35,927 nt of DNA, from assembly GCA_002401775.2 (NCBI GenBank), contig NVUB02000083.1:1-35927 (forward strand). Reading direction: 5' to 3'. The stretch comes from Ectothiorhodospiraceae bacterium (GTDB lineage Bacteria; Pseudomonadota; Gammaproteobacteria; SZUA-152). Shown here piece after piece: positions 24,022 through 32,804 of this stretch. The notes beneath the pieces were generated by a model. It was not told the origin of the DNA. It saw only the letters and a list, made by a program, of their open reading frames with translations, and did not search any database. A program made the translations under genes and the position numbers. Positions within the stretch are counted from its first letter, which is position 1; every line of letters starts with the position of its first letter.

Positions 24022-25288
24022 CCGGGATAATGTTGTTCTCATCATTGAGATTCACTTCAGTAGCAGAAGCTTCTACAGTTTCAACTTGCGAACCTGACAA
24101 TAGTCGGTCAAATGTTAAAAGATTGTGCGCCCAGCTATAATGATTCAGCACACACTCCCGACCGGCGTTGGCCATATTTTCATAAGAAGTCGTTAACATT
24201 TCCACGCCGCGGGCAATAAAATTGTCAACGCCTTTTTCAACCATGAATTCTTTACCGGGTGTGGCAACAATACCTTCAGCGGCCTCTGGCGTGGCCAACA
24301 CTGGCACTGACATGGCCATGGCTTCCAACACCTTGTTTTGAACACCTCGGGCAATATTCATTGGAGCAACCGATAAATCAGCATGGCCTATATAGGGCCG
24401 AATATCATCAACTGCCCCTGTTACGGTTACTCCGGGCAGATTACCCAAGGCCTGCACGGCGGTAGTCGGTTTACCACCCACAATATAGAAAACAGCCGTT
24501 GGTAATTGGCTGCGAATCTGTGGAAAAACATCATTGGCGAACCAGCTTACCGCTTCTTCGTTTGCCCAATAATCCATAGCCCCGGTAAACGCGATAACTT
24601 TATGGGTTTTATCATAAGGACTGGGGAGCTTATGTGCGGGTGAAAAATAATCCGTATCCACCCCGTTATGTGCGGCAAAACTTCTTTCCGCGGACTCTGG
24701 TGCCAATGCTTTGAATAGATCAGATTCATGTTCAGATACAAACACGGTTGCATCAAACTCAGCAGCAATTTTACGTTCGTACGCCAATAAAGTACGTGCT
24801 TCACGCCGATATACCCAGCTCATGGGCCAGGATTTGGAACGAGCGTATTGCGCCCATTTATCAGAATCAATATCCACAAAGTCAGCAATGCGCCGCTTGT
24901 CTGCATAGGCAGTACCGGAAACAAATTGTGTCATCGGTGAAGAAAATACGACAATTCTGTCCAAGCCTGGGCGCGCGACTATATCGTCTACCCAACGTTG
25001 CATTGCCGCGTTTACATAATATGGCACCGTCAAAGACTCACCGGTTAACAAGCCTTTAAGACTGGCCAGTTTACGCTGACGCGGATTTAGGTTTTGTAAA
25101 AAAACCTCGTCACACATCTCACCAATCTTCGATTGATAAACCCAATCCTGCGGGTCATCGACAAACGCGCCCAGATGAACCGTATGCGTTTTTGCCAGGT
25201 GCTTCAGTAAATTAAACGAACGAATTTTATCCCCCTTATTCGGGGGAAAAGGAATACGATGAGCCAGAAAAAGCAATTCCTTTGGCAT
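24014..25288 (-). CDS. XrtA/PEP-CTERM-associated glycosyltransferase (TIGR03087-like)
   Basis: About 424 residues from the ATG at 25288, which follows the FemAB stop by 8 bp. The opening PKELLFLAHRIPFPPNKGDKIRSFNLLKHLAKTHTVHLGAFVDDPQDW is diagnostic of the TIGR03087 family. Further parts are KRRIADFVDIDSDKWAQYARSKSWPMSWVYRREARTLLAYERKIA, AHNGVDTDYFSPAHKLPSPYD, VIAFTGAMDYWANEEAVSWFANDVFPQI and GVQNKVLEAMAMSVPVLATPEAAEGI, the last being the nucleotide-sugar-binding region. The C-terminus is Glu/Asn-rich. It directly precedes and is coupled to the exosortase gene. It likely adds a sugar to the lipid-linked repeat; the donor cannot be read from sequence. Confidence 0.92.
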   Translation of the reverse strand: MPKELLFLAHRIPFPPNKGDKIRSFNLLKHLAKTHTVHLGAFVDDPQDWVYQSKIGEMCDEVFLQNLNPRQRKLASLKGLLTGESLTVPYYVNAAMQRWVDDIVARPGLDRIVVFSSPMTQFVSGTAYADKRRIADFVDIDSDKWAQYARSKSWPMSWVYRREARTLLAYERKIAAEFDATVFVSEHESDLFKALAPESAERSFAAHNGVDTDYFSPAHKLPSPYDKTHKVIAFTGAMDYWANEEAVSWFANDVFPQIRSQLPTAVFYIVGGKPTTAVQALGNLPGVTVTGAVDDIRPYIGHADLSVAPMNIARGVQNKVLEAMAMSVPVLATPEAAEGIVATPGKEFMVEKGVDNFIARGVEMLTTSYENMANAGRECVLNHYSWAHNLLTFDRLLSGSQVETVEASATEVNLNDENNIIPDE

Positions 25289-25296
25289 CGAAATAA

Positions 25297-26337
25297 TTAT
25301 CCCAAATTCTTGACGATGTGGGGCCCTAACCACTGGGTGGCTGACAATGGCAGTTTTCGCCAAAGTTTGATGAAGGTCTGGTATTTAGGGTTATTGGGAT
25401 TAACTTCCGGTATCTCTTTCGCCTTCACCAGATGATATTCATAATGCAATGGTTCAGGTTCAAAGCCCCAGTTCTTTTTAAAGCTATAAGAACCTGCGCC
25501 TTGTTTACTACGCCCATAATCAAAAAGGCGAATGCCTTCTTCAGCAGAACGACACATAAGGTCCCAGTACATAAAATCATTGGCTTTGAGTGATCGGGCT
25601 TCAGACGTGCCGCCACCGTAATACGGTAATACTTCATCACGGAAATAAAAGTTGAGTACGCTGGCGATGGTACGCCCCTCTTTAGTGATGGTTAATATCC
25701 GGCAATCATCACCAAATTCATCACGCAGCGTAGAAAACAGCTTACGAGAAAAAACCGGTGTGCCCAGCGCATGTACACTTTGCGAATAGGCATCATAAAA
25801 ACGGTCGATGCCGTCGTCCCACTGCCCTTCCAACCCCGCCTTAATGCCTTTTCGTACCATGGCGCGTTGTTTGCGAGGAATATTTTTCAGGTTAACCTCA
25901 GGATCTGGGTCTATTTCTTTTCTGAACGTTACATAGAGATCTTTATGTGCCCACTCAGGATATGCCTGTTTCCGGTTGCGCATTTCCAAAGCATCAACGT
26001 TAAGAGATTCTGCTTTTTCCTTAGCCACTTCGGTTAATTTCTGAAAGGCTTCGTCAGAATTGGACGCAACGCCACCGTAGACACAGAAAGGCAGTGACAT
26101 TAAAGAATTGCCAAACAAACGGCTATTGATCTGAGCCAACGGTAACACCGCTTCGATTTCTCCATGTCGTTCTGCATAAAGGAACCAGGCGCGATGCCCA
26201 AAAACGTCTTCCATTATCCTTTTCCAGCCTGCACGGTGAAAAAAGGTCGCGCCTGGACACGTCTGCACAAAGGCATCCCAACGCGGTTTGTCACTATCTG
26301 ACAGTTCATGAATCGATAAATCAGATGAAGCTGTCAC
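25297..26337 (-). CDS. FemAB-like protein, XrtA/PEP-CTERM-associated
   Basis: 346 residues from a GTG that overlaps the deacetylase stop (GTGA). It matches the exosortase-linked FemAB family (TIGR03019): WDAFVQTCPGATFFHRAGWKRIMEDVFGHRAWFLYAERHGEIEAVLPLAQINSRLFGNSLMSLPFCVYGG, then NIPRKQRAMVRKGIKAGL, and LNFYFRDEVLPYYGGGTSEARSLKANDFMYWDLM followed by FDYGRSKQGAGSYSFKKNWGFEP. FemAB proteins share the GNAT fold and move aminoacyl groups from tRNA to peptidoglycan; related proteins in polysaccharide loci are thought to transfer acyl or aminoacyl groups to sugars. There is no signal peptide. Together with the PaaK-like enzyme it could form an activate-and-transfer pair; that is inference. Confidence 0.92.
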   Translation of the reverse strand: MTASSDLSIHELSDSDKPRWDAFVQTCPGATFFHRAGWKRIMEDVFGHRAWFLYAERHGEIEAVLPLAQINSRLFGNSLMSLPFCVYGGVASNSDEAFQKLTEVAKEKAESLNVDALEMRNRKQAYPEWAHKDLYVTFRKEIDPDPEVNLKNIPRKQRAMVRKGIKAGLEGQWDDGIDRFYDAYSQSVHALGTPVFSRKLFSTLRDEFGDDCRILTITKEGRTIASVLNFYFRDEVLPYYGGGTSEARSLKANDFMYWDLMCRSAEEGIRLFDYGRSKQGAGSYSFKKNWGFEPEPLHYEYHLVKAKEIPEVNPNNPKYQTFIKLWRKLPLSATQWLGPHIVKNLG

Positions 26338-27218
26338 TCTGCGATCTCCTCTTGCAAAAATATACGATCCATTCGATCCCAGTTAAAATCCACTAATAAA
26401 TGACTTAACCGTTTTTCCATACAGCCAAGGTTCAAATAATGACGAAAGCGTGTCTTCCAGCTTATGCCTTTTTGGCGTGGCTGATCAGGGTCAATCTCCC
26501 ACGGGTGAAAATAAAACATTCCCGCCTGAGCTTCCGTGCGGTTAACTTGCCGTAAAGCCCAACGTGACATGGCGTAAGGATAAAGACGGAAAAAACCGCC
26601 ACCGCCACACGGCAGGTTTTTATTCCCCAAGCGCAGTGTAGTAATGGGTATTTCAAGAATTCCCTGGTCACCCCTTGGTCTAAAGGCAAAGCGAGATGCC
26701 TCTGGCATACCGTAAAGATCATGTTTTACGGGGTATATGCTGGAGCTATAAATATAGCCCGCCTCATATAATTCATCGAGTGCCCATAAATTGTTAGCGC
26801 CAATGGAATAGCTTGGGGCACGGTATCCCTTTACCTGTACGCCTGAAATATCTTCCAACAATGTTTTAGTTTTCTCAATGTCCTCACGAAACTCTTTCGG
26901 ACTTTGTTGAGTCACACGTTTATGGGCAAAACCATGGCTTGCTAACTCGTGTCCTTCATTCACAATACGCTTTACCAAATCAGGATAGCGTTCGGCCACC
27001 CACCCTAAAGTGAAAAAAGTCGCTTTCACATTTTTTTCAGTAAACATTTCCAATATGCGGTTTGTATTTTTTTCAACCCGACAGGGAATGCTGTCCCATT
27101 GCGCACGGTCAATGGTATTTTCAAATGCTGAAACCTGGAAATAATCTTCCACGTCCACGGTCATCGCATTGATGATGGCGTTTGAAGCAGTACGGTTAAG
27201 CGTGTCGGTATTTGACAT
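26334..27218 (-). CDS. XrtA system polysaccharide deacetylase
   Basis: About 294 residues from the ATG at 27218; a TTG at 27236 in the same frame is a possible alternative. The hallmark AMTVDVEDYFQVSAFEN with two metal-binding acidic residues, TNRILEMFTEKNVKATFFTLGWVAERYPDLVKRIVNEGHELASHGFAHKRV (with the His pair), then VKGYRAPSYSIG and MFYFHPWEIDPDQPR match the exosortase-linked deacetylase family (TIGR03006-like, with the DUF3473 tail). It should deacetylate amino sugars such as GlcNAc or ManNAc in the polymer. No signal peptide is seen, so the reaction may be cytoplasmic. It lies about 25 bp after the epimerase stop and overlaps the FemAB gene. Confidence 0.92.
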   Translation of the reverse strand: MSNTDTLNRTASNAIINAMTVDVEDYFQVSAFENTIDRAQWDSIPCRVEKNTNRILEMFTEKNVKATFFTLGWVAERYPDLVKRIVNEGHELASHGFAHKRVTQQSPKEFREDIEKTKTLLEDISGVQVKGYRAPSYSIGANNLWALDELYEAGYIYSSSIYPVKHDLYGMPEASRFAFRPRGDQGILEIPITTLRLGNKNLPCGGGGFFRLYPYAMSRWALRQVNRTEAQAGMFYFHPWEIDPDQPRQKGISWKTRFRHYLNLGCMEKRLSHLLVDFNWDRMDRIFLQEEIAE

Positions 27219-27244
27219 GTTTTGTTTCAAGCTCAATTATTCAA

Positions 27245-28399
27245 TTAAGATGAGGGTGTAGATAAGGGTGTAGATAAGGGTGCCAGCCAGGTTTCAAGTT
27301 TTTCCACAATACGTTGTGCGGCTTTCCCATCCCATAATTCCGGTACTCTACCCGCCTTTCCGCCGTTTTGCATGACATCATCAAAAGCGGCACGAATACG
27401 GCTGGGGTCCGTTCCTACAATAGTATTCGTGCCCTGTTCGACAGTGATAGGTCGTTCTGTGTTCTCGCGCAAAGTGATGCAGGGAACACCTAAAGAAGTG
27501 GTTTCTTCCTGAATCCCGCCCGAATCGGTTAACACCATACGAGCCTCAGACATCAGCCCTAACATTTCCAAGTATCCCTGCGGTGGCAATGCAAGCACTC
27601 GCTGTGGATTTAGAAAACTGGACAGGCCAGCATCCTTAATTTTAGCCGCAGTACGTGGGTGAATTGGAAACACCAACGGAAGTTGCTCACTGATTTCAGC
27701 CAACACCGTTAATAGTGATTTTAAAATCTGCGGATTATCAACATTGGACGGACGATGGAGCGTCAATAAACCATAGGCTCCCGATTGAAAAATAGCATTA
27801 GCTTGCGTATTTTTGAATGTTAACTCTGCCGATATTTTCTTTTCCAGCTGGGCCTGCAAGGTGTCGATCATAACATTACCCACAAAATGGATACGTTCTA
27901 GGTCTATACCTTCACGTAATAAATTAGGTTCAGCATCACGTTCTGTAGTGAACAAAAGATCCGATATCTGATCTGTCAGTACGCGGTTTATCTCTTCTGG
28001 CATTTTCCGATCATAACTGCGCAACCCGGACTCAACATGAACCACGGGAATATCTTTTTTTGTTGCCACTAACGCACAAGCAATGGTTGAATTAACATCA
28101 CCAACAACTAACACTATTGCAGGATTTTCAGTATCAAGCACCGTTTCAAACTGACGCATAATTTCAGCAGTTTGCACTGCATGGCTACCGGAGCCTACTC
28201 CCAAATCAATATCAGGTTCAGGAATACCTAATTGATCAAAAAAGGCGTGCTTCATGGCCGCATCATAATGTTGGCCGGTGTGTACTAGAAATGGTTTTAG
28301 CGTATCGGAGTGCTTCAACGCCGCCATAATCGGTGCAATTTTCATAAAATTGGGGCGAGCACCCACCACGCACAAGACTTTATTTTTTTCTTTCATCAT
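27245..28399 (-). CDS. wecB: UDP-N-acetylglucosamine 2-epimerase (non-hydrolysing)
   Basis: 384 residues, a full-length WecB/MnaA-type enzyme. The start VLCVVGARPNFMKIAPIMAALKHS, HTGQHYD, VVGDVNSTIACALVATKKDIPVVHVESGLRSYDRKMPEEINRVLTDQISDLLFTTE, LLTLHRPSNVD, FPIHPRTAAKI, MVLTDSGGIQEETTSLGVPCITLRENTERPITVEQGTNTIVG include all the well-known catalytic residues (Asp, Glu, His). It converts UDP-GlcNAc to UDP-ManNAc in the cytoplasm, supplying a sugar for the polymer. A dehydrogenase to make ManNAcA was not seen. The C-terminus has an odd PLSTPLSTPSS tail from a 12-bp duplication. There is no good ribosome binding site at the ATG; tandem TTGGTTAATTTT repeats lie just upstream. Confidence 0.95.
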   Translation of the reverse strand: MMKEKNKVLCVVGARPNFMKIAPIMAALKHSDTLKPFLVHTGQHYDAAMKHAFFDQLGIPEPDIDLGVGSGSHAVQTAEIMRQFETVLDTENPAIVLVVGDVNSTIACALVATKKDIPVVHVESGLRSYDRKMPEEINRVLTDQISDLLFTTERDAEPNLLREGIDLERIHFVGNVMIDTLQAQLEKKISAELTFKNTQANAIFQSGAYGLLTLHRPSNVDNPQILKSLLTVLAEISEQLPLVFPIHPRTAAKIKDAGLSSFLNPQRVLALPPQGYLEMLGLMSEARMVLTDSGGIQEETTSLGVPCITLRENTERPITVEQGTNTIVGTDPSRIRAAFDDVMQNGGKAGRVPELWDGKAAQRIVEKLETWLAPLSTPLSTPSS

Positions 28400-28402
28400 T
28401 TT

Positions 28403-28437
28403 TTGGTTAATTTTTGGTTAATTTATCGTTAATTTAG
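28403..28437 (-). repeat. Tandem 12-bp repeat upstream of wecB
   Basis: Units TTGGTTAATTTT, TTGGTTAATTTA and TCGTTAATTTA (plus-strand reading) directly before the epimerase start. It is AT-rich, so it may affect transcription or the leader structure; that effect is inferred only. Confidence 0.75.
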
Positions 28438-28499
28438 AATTATCTAATGAGTTACTTAATAATCAATCGATAATATATTGCACATTTATCGCAAGGCCA

Positions 28500-29957
28500 T
28501 TACCAACTTATCCGAAGACTCGCCGTAATGGTATTACTGGTATAGGTATTGTTGATGCTATCTCCCACGCGTTGCAGACGACGAAGTGAAATACTCGCTG
28601 AGGCACTTTTATTAATACGCTGACTCAGGGATGCCGATGCAACACGAAAAATATCATCATTATCTTCTCTTAGGGTTTTTCGCCAGGTCATACTGGTGGA
28701 AAACTGGTTTTTCCGGCTCACCTGCCAACTCCAACGTAACGTACTGCCAAAAATCTCATCAACAACGCCATTACCTTCAAAGGAACGCTGTTCCGTAAAA
28801 ACACTGATGCCAGAGGTTGTTTTTTTCGTGCGCATTCCCCAGTTTGCCGTAGCGGTTTTTCGGATAAAGACCTGATTAAAACTCACAGGGAAAGCCACAC
28901 TGAAAAGTCGTGGCTCCAAAGTATCAGGATCAATCACAGGGTTGCCGTCAGGATCAATGAGAAGAAGTTCCCGAATTTCACTCTGCAAGGCACGCCGTGA
29001 AGAGATGCTTTCGGCATAACTCAAACCCCAATTATGCCGGCGCGCCTGGTGGGCAAAATTCAGACTCCAGGTACGGCCAAAGAACCGCTCACCTGCAGTC
29101 GCCGACAGGTTTGTACGTGAGGAAGGTCGCCAATTAGCACCCAGGTTCCAATACTCTCCTCTCGGAGAAGCCCGTTGGCTGCTGTATTTGTTATTTTCGA
29201 TTCCCGCAACACCGTTAAACCCGATACGCGCACTGACTTGATAACTCACTCTCAGGGATGCGCTTTCGCGTCGTTCATCGGCACGGTCATCATAGTAAAT
29301 CTCGCGTTGCTGCCAATTAAGTTGCCAGCTCCAGGAGCCAAGAGCACGATTCGGCCTAAGATTCACCGACAACCCTCCCGATGAACTGTTAAGTGCGCTG
29401 GAATCACTGTAAGACACATTATCGTAGCTATAGCGAATTTCCGTTTGTAAATTTTCGCCAAGCCGAGACCGCAAATAAGGGGATACTCTCGTACTCAATA
29501 CATCTGAGCGATTACTCACCACGCCAAGGTTACCGATGGAGACTTTGTCGTCCGGGCTCAAGACTTGTTGACTAAGAGATGTTGAGGCATCAATAAACAA
29601 GCGTTGAGGTAAAAGGGTGGCATTTAAAGATGACCGTAACTGATGGTACGAATTATTGCGCGAAGGCTCATCGAGGTAGACCAAATTTTGCAAGTTATAA
29701 CGTAATGACAGGGTCAAATTTTTACCATTACCGGTCAAAGCCACACTAGGATTAATTTGTGTGACCAAATCCGATTGCTTGTCAGAATTACTACTTAGTC
29801 TCACATTATCAATGTAAGTTTCCGACACGGTTAATGATGGCGCAACCGACCACTGAGCAGCATGCACAGATGACGACAACAACATTACCATAATGGCAAC
29901 AGCACAAAATGCCGCTTGCTGATAGTGGCGACGTACGCAACGATGATGAGTGAGCAT
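28500..29957 (-). CDS. PEP-CTERM system-associated outer-membrane beta-barrel protein (TIGR03016-like)
   Basis: About 485 residues from the ATG at 29957; the longer frame adds a leader-like piece. The start MLTHHRCVRRHYQQAAFCAV then IMVMLLSSSVHAAQWSVAPSL is a signal peptide ending at AHA-like SVHA/AQ. The mature part is a chain of amphipathic strands: LTVSETYIDNVRLSSNSDKQSDLVTQINPSVAL, NLTLSLRYNLQNLVYLDEP, TEIRYSYDNVSYS, WSWQLNWQQREIYYDD, LRVSYQVSARIGFNGVAGIENNKYSS, ending in the aromatic TITASLRISW, a beta-barrel C-terminal signature. The family is found with exosortase loci; an export pore or surface assembly role is inference. It is separated by about 300 bp from the kinase upstream, so it may have its own promoter. 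Confidence 0.88.
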   Translation of the reverse strand: MLTHHRCVRRHYQQAAFCAVAIMVMLLSSSVHAAQWSVAPSLTVSETYIDNVRLSSNSDKQSDLVTQINPSVALTGNGKNLTLSLRYNLQNLVYLDEPSRNNSYHQLRSSLNATLLPQRLFIDASTSLSQQVLSPDDKVSIGNLGVVSNRSDVLSTRVSPYLRSRLGENLQTEIRYSYDNVSYSDSSALNSSSGGLSVNLRPNRALGSWSWQLNWQQREIYYDDRADERRESASLRVSYQVSARIGFNGVAGIENNKYSSQRASPRGEYWNLGANWRPSSRTNLSATAGERFFGRTWSLNFAHQARRHNWGLSYAESISSRRALQSEIRELLLIDPDGNPVIDPDTLEPRLFSVAFPVSFNQVFIRKTATANWGMRTKKTTSGISVFTEQRSFEGNGVVDEIFGSTLRWSWQVSRKNQFSTSMTWRKTLREDNDDIFRVASASLSQRINKSASASISLRRLQRVGDSINNTYTSNTITASLRISW

Positions 29958-30254
29958 AGTTATATTCTGCCAATCCAGCTCACGCAGAGGGGGATAAGTT
30001 AGAATTTCCCTCAAAAGAAAAATCCACTCTGTCGTTATATAAAGTGTTATATAAAGTATTATATAAAAAACTATATAAAGGACGATACAAAAAGGTAAAC
30101 CAATAAAAAGAAGATAAGGAAAATGTTCCTTGTTTCATTTCAACGACAAAAAACATGGCCCTAATTTCCCTTGGAATACATTCATTTTTCCTAATGGTGT
30201 ATTCTCGCAGCCTCAAAACATCCATAGTGAGAGATTGAAAGAATTGCCCGTACA
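29958..30254. other. Gap in the operon with TATATAAAG tandem repeat
   Basis: 297 bp between the kinase stop and the OMP start, larger than any gap nearby. It is AT-rich and includes four 12-bp units (30034-30081) around TTATATAAAG. On the minus strand this may form a promoter for the OMP gene or a weak transcription-processing site. No convincing -35/-10 pair or terminator with a T-run was seen. A minus-strand open frame runs through part of it (29980-30255), but its residues look non-coding. Confidence 0.5.
30034..30081 (+). repeat. Tandem 12-bp repeat (four units)
   Basis: GTTATATAAAGT twice, then ATTATATAAAAA and ACTATATAAAGG. It lies in the gap between the tyrosine kinase and the OMP genes. 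Confidence 0.9.
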
Positions 30255-31118
30255 CTATTGGCCGTAGCCGTAGTAGCTACCATAATAATCATTACTTAAA
30301 GAGCCTCTGCTCTTATTAAGCAACATGCCAATTACCTTTCTTTCATCTATTTTGGCAATGGCTTCTTGAACAACATGTTGAGGCGTTTTCCCCGTTTCAA
30401 CCACCATTAAAATTTGCCCCATATTATGGGCCAACACACTGGCTTCGGTGGTCGCCATTAATGGCGGGGCATCAAAAAGAACAATGCGGTCGGAGTAACG
30501 ATTCGATAATTCACCGGCAATGCGTTCCATTTTTTCACTGGCTAATAATTCAGTGGAGTTCGAATGGATTTTGCCCGCAGGCATAACACTGAGTTTTGGC
30601 ATATCGGTGCTTATAATCACATCGCCTAATTCCACATTATCATCCAACAATACATCAATTAATCCAGGCTCATTTTGCAAGCCAAGCAATTGAGTCAAGG
30701 ACGGCTTAACGACATCACTGTCTATAACTAATACCGTAGTGTCACGTTCCATGGCAATGCTCAGTGCAAGATTCAGCGTCGTAAATGTTTTACCTTCTCC
30801 GGGCAATGAACTGGCTATCATGATGAGGTTGGCCCATTTCCCTGAGTCCCCCCCTTTACCTTGTGCATTCATCAACAAGGGACGTTTCAACATACGGTAT
30901 TCTTCTGCAACTTTACTGCGCGCAATACTGGGGGTTAAAAACCCCTGTTTCTCCAGTTCCGCAAGGTCAAGGTGACATACAGGGCGTTCTTTGGGTGCGC
31001 GTTCTGTTTTATCTATCTCTTCTTCCGTATCTCTTTGCGGGGAACGTTTAACTTTTGCAATATCACCTTGTTTGGCATTTTTGTTCATCCGCTCCATTAA
31101 GCGTTCTATACTACTCAT
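30255..31118 (-). CDS. XrtA-associated tyrosine autokinase (BY-kinase)
   Basis: 287 residues, a stand-alone BY-kinase like TIGR03018 members. The N-terminus is a polar tail, then the P-loop SSLPGEGKT (about residues 103-111), Walker A' LVIDSD (about 130-135), a Walker B-like RIVLFDAPPLM, and a Tyr-rich C-terminus SNDYYGSYYGYGQ with five tyrosines, the expected autophosphorylation cluster. It controls polymer length and export together with the Wzz-like protein encoded just before it (4-bp ATGA overlap). It is cytoplasmic, acting through its partner's membrane domain. It is followed by a 297-bp gap before the outer-membrane protein gene. Confidence 0.94.
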   Translation of the reverse strand: MSSIERLMERMNKNAKQGDIAKVKRSPQRDTEEEIDKTERAPKERPVCHLDLAELEKQGFLTPSIARSKVAEEYRMLKRPLLMNAQGKGGDSGKWANLIMIASSLPGEGKTFTTLNLALSIAMERDTTVLVIDSDVVKPSLTQLLGLQNEPGLIDVLLDDNVELGDVIISTDMPKLSVMPAGKIHSNSTELLASEKMERIAGELSNRYSDRIVLFDAPPLMATTEASVLAHNMGQILMVVETGKTPQHVVQEAIAKIDERKVIGMLLNKSRGSLSNDYYGSYYGYGQ

Positions 31119-32704
31119 AACAGCTGCCTCACCGCGTTAATAATTTGTCCTGACCCTGCACCCTCAGCACGAAAAATAAATATTACGCCACCATAAAGCA
31201 TTAATAACACACCCCCCACACTGAGAAATGCCGCAAATTTGAGCCGTTGTTTAAACAGTAAGTTAGGTGTCCAGATACGAGACACTGAACCGAATACCGG
31301 TAAACCACTGATTTTCTGCAAAGTTCGGCGATCATAAATGGCGGGGCGAATTTGTGACAGTAAAAATGCCAACCCAAGGCCTGCCCCCATAGCCGCCAAT
31401 AGAGCGGCGGAACTGAATAAGATCCGGTTTGGTCCCGATGGCGATAACGGAACGCGCGGAGGGTCTATAACTTTGAATTTGACATCATCACCCGCCTGTT
31501 CGACTTGTTCACCCATTCTTGCTGACTCCAAGCGCGACGTCAGGACATCATAATTTTTCCGTACGAGCCCGTAATTTCTATTCAAACCTTTAAGTTCAGC
31601 TTCAACCTCAAGAATGACATTGACCCTTTTGTTTAGCGCGAGCACTCTGTTTCCATACTCTTCTACACGGGCAGAAAGCGAAGCAACGTTTGCCTCTGAT
31701 TGACCCAGCGTAATCCGCAACTGCTGATAAACAGGGTTTTGCTCTAAACCTGGCGATTGCGGTGCAATTTCTGTGGTAACACCTTCAAGGGATTCCTCTT
31801 TTTGCTTTGTTAATAGCTCAATAACACTTTTAGTTGACTTTACCTCAGGGTGTTCATCGGTATATTGTAAAAGCAGTTCGTCTAATCGAGTTTGCAAATT
31901 TAGTATTCGCGCATCCAGGGGGCTCGTCTGAAAAGAAGCCCCTGTAGAAGAACCAAAACCAAAAACAGGTTCCTCGCCTTCGATTTGACGTCGCAATTCA
32001 TCACGACGATTTGAGGCCTCTTTCAAAAGCAGACGTGCATGCGTCAGTTCGCCCTGAGCACCTTGCAAGCGTTGAAAAAACCCTTTACCTTCGCTAGGCA
32101 TTTGGCCAATATTTTTTCGCTTGAATTCTTTGATTCTGTCTTCAGATTCTTTCAGGCGTGCTTCATGGTCAGCAATTTGTTTAACCAGAAATTTTTGAGC
32201 AGAGTCCGAATCGCGTCGGGTTTCACCCAACGTGCTCTCCATAAATATCGTGAGCAATGCCTGCACAACCCTTTTCGCAACCTCCGGCTCGTTATGCGCA
32301 TAAGAAATTGTGTATAAGTTCTGGCGCCGGGTACTACCGAATTTAATGCTACGTCCCAAGCCATCCAGTAACGCTTCCATTTTTCTTGGCGTTTCAGCCG
32401 TAATATCCAAATCGGTCATGCGAGTGACCTTTTCCAGATTAGGCCTGCTTAACAGCGTTCGTGACATCAGTTTTAATCGGTACCCCACATCAGGCCGGGT
32501 CGCAAGGCCGATCAATAATGGTTTAAGTAATGAAGCCGTATCAACATGAATACGCGCAGTTGCTTTAAACTGGTCTGGCATTTTAGAAACCAATAACCAA
32601 CCCGTCAGCGAAATTGCCCATACCAGTGCCATTGCAAACCAGCGATATCGCCAGATACCTCGAAGGTAGGTAATAATTTGCTGTAATATTTCCTGAATGG
32701 GCAT
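31115..32704 (-). CDS. XrtA system polysaccharide chain-length determinant (Wzz-like)
   Basis: 529 residues, with AGGA 8 nt before the ATG. A first membrane segment lies near residues 20-42 (WFAMALVWAISLTGWLLV), then the Wzz motif ATARIHVDTASLLKPLLIGL. A long coiled coil rich in Glu/Arg/Lys follows (LKESEDRIKEFKRKN, DELLLQYTDEHPEVKSTKS), then the GNVR-type VIDPPRVPLSPSGPNRILF, a membrane segment (FSSAALLAAMGAGLGLAFLLS) and another near residues 490-515. It matches the exosortase-linked chain-length determinant family (TIGR03007). It should set polymer length in the inner membrane with the tyrosine kinase. Its length is typical. Confidence 0.94.
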   Translation of the reverse strand: MPIQEILQQIITYLRGIWRYRWFAMALVWAISLTGWLLVSKMPDQFKATARIHVDTASLLKPLLIGLATRPDVGYRLKLMSRTLLSRPNLEKVTRMTDLDITAETPRKMEALLDGLGRSIKFGSTRRQNLYTISYAHNEPEVAKRVVQALLTIFMESTLGETRRDSDSAQKFLVKQIADHEARLKESEDRIKEFKRKNIGQMPSEGKGFFQRLQGAQGELTHARLLLKEASNRRDELRRQIEGEEPVFGFGSSTGASFQTSPLDARILNLQTRLDELLLQYTDEHPEVKSTKSVIELLTKQKEESLEGVTTEIAPQSPGLEQNPVYQQLRITLGQSEANVASLSARVEEYGNRVLALNKRVNVILEVEAELKGLNRNYGLVRKNYDVLTSRLESARMGEQVEQAGDDVKFKVIDPPRVPLSPSGPNRILFSSAALLAAMGAGLGLAFLLSQIRPAIYDRRTLQKISGLPVFGSVSRIWTPNLLFKQRLKFAAFLSVGGVLLMLYGGVIFIFRAEGAGSGQIINAVRQLL

Positions 32705-32804
32705 ACCAATTTTCCTGCGAATACTTTTACGTTAACTATTTATACTTAATTTCGGTAGACATTTAGCGGTTAGACATTTGCTATTTAACGTCAAAAGCTA
32801 AAAT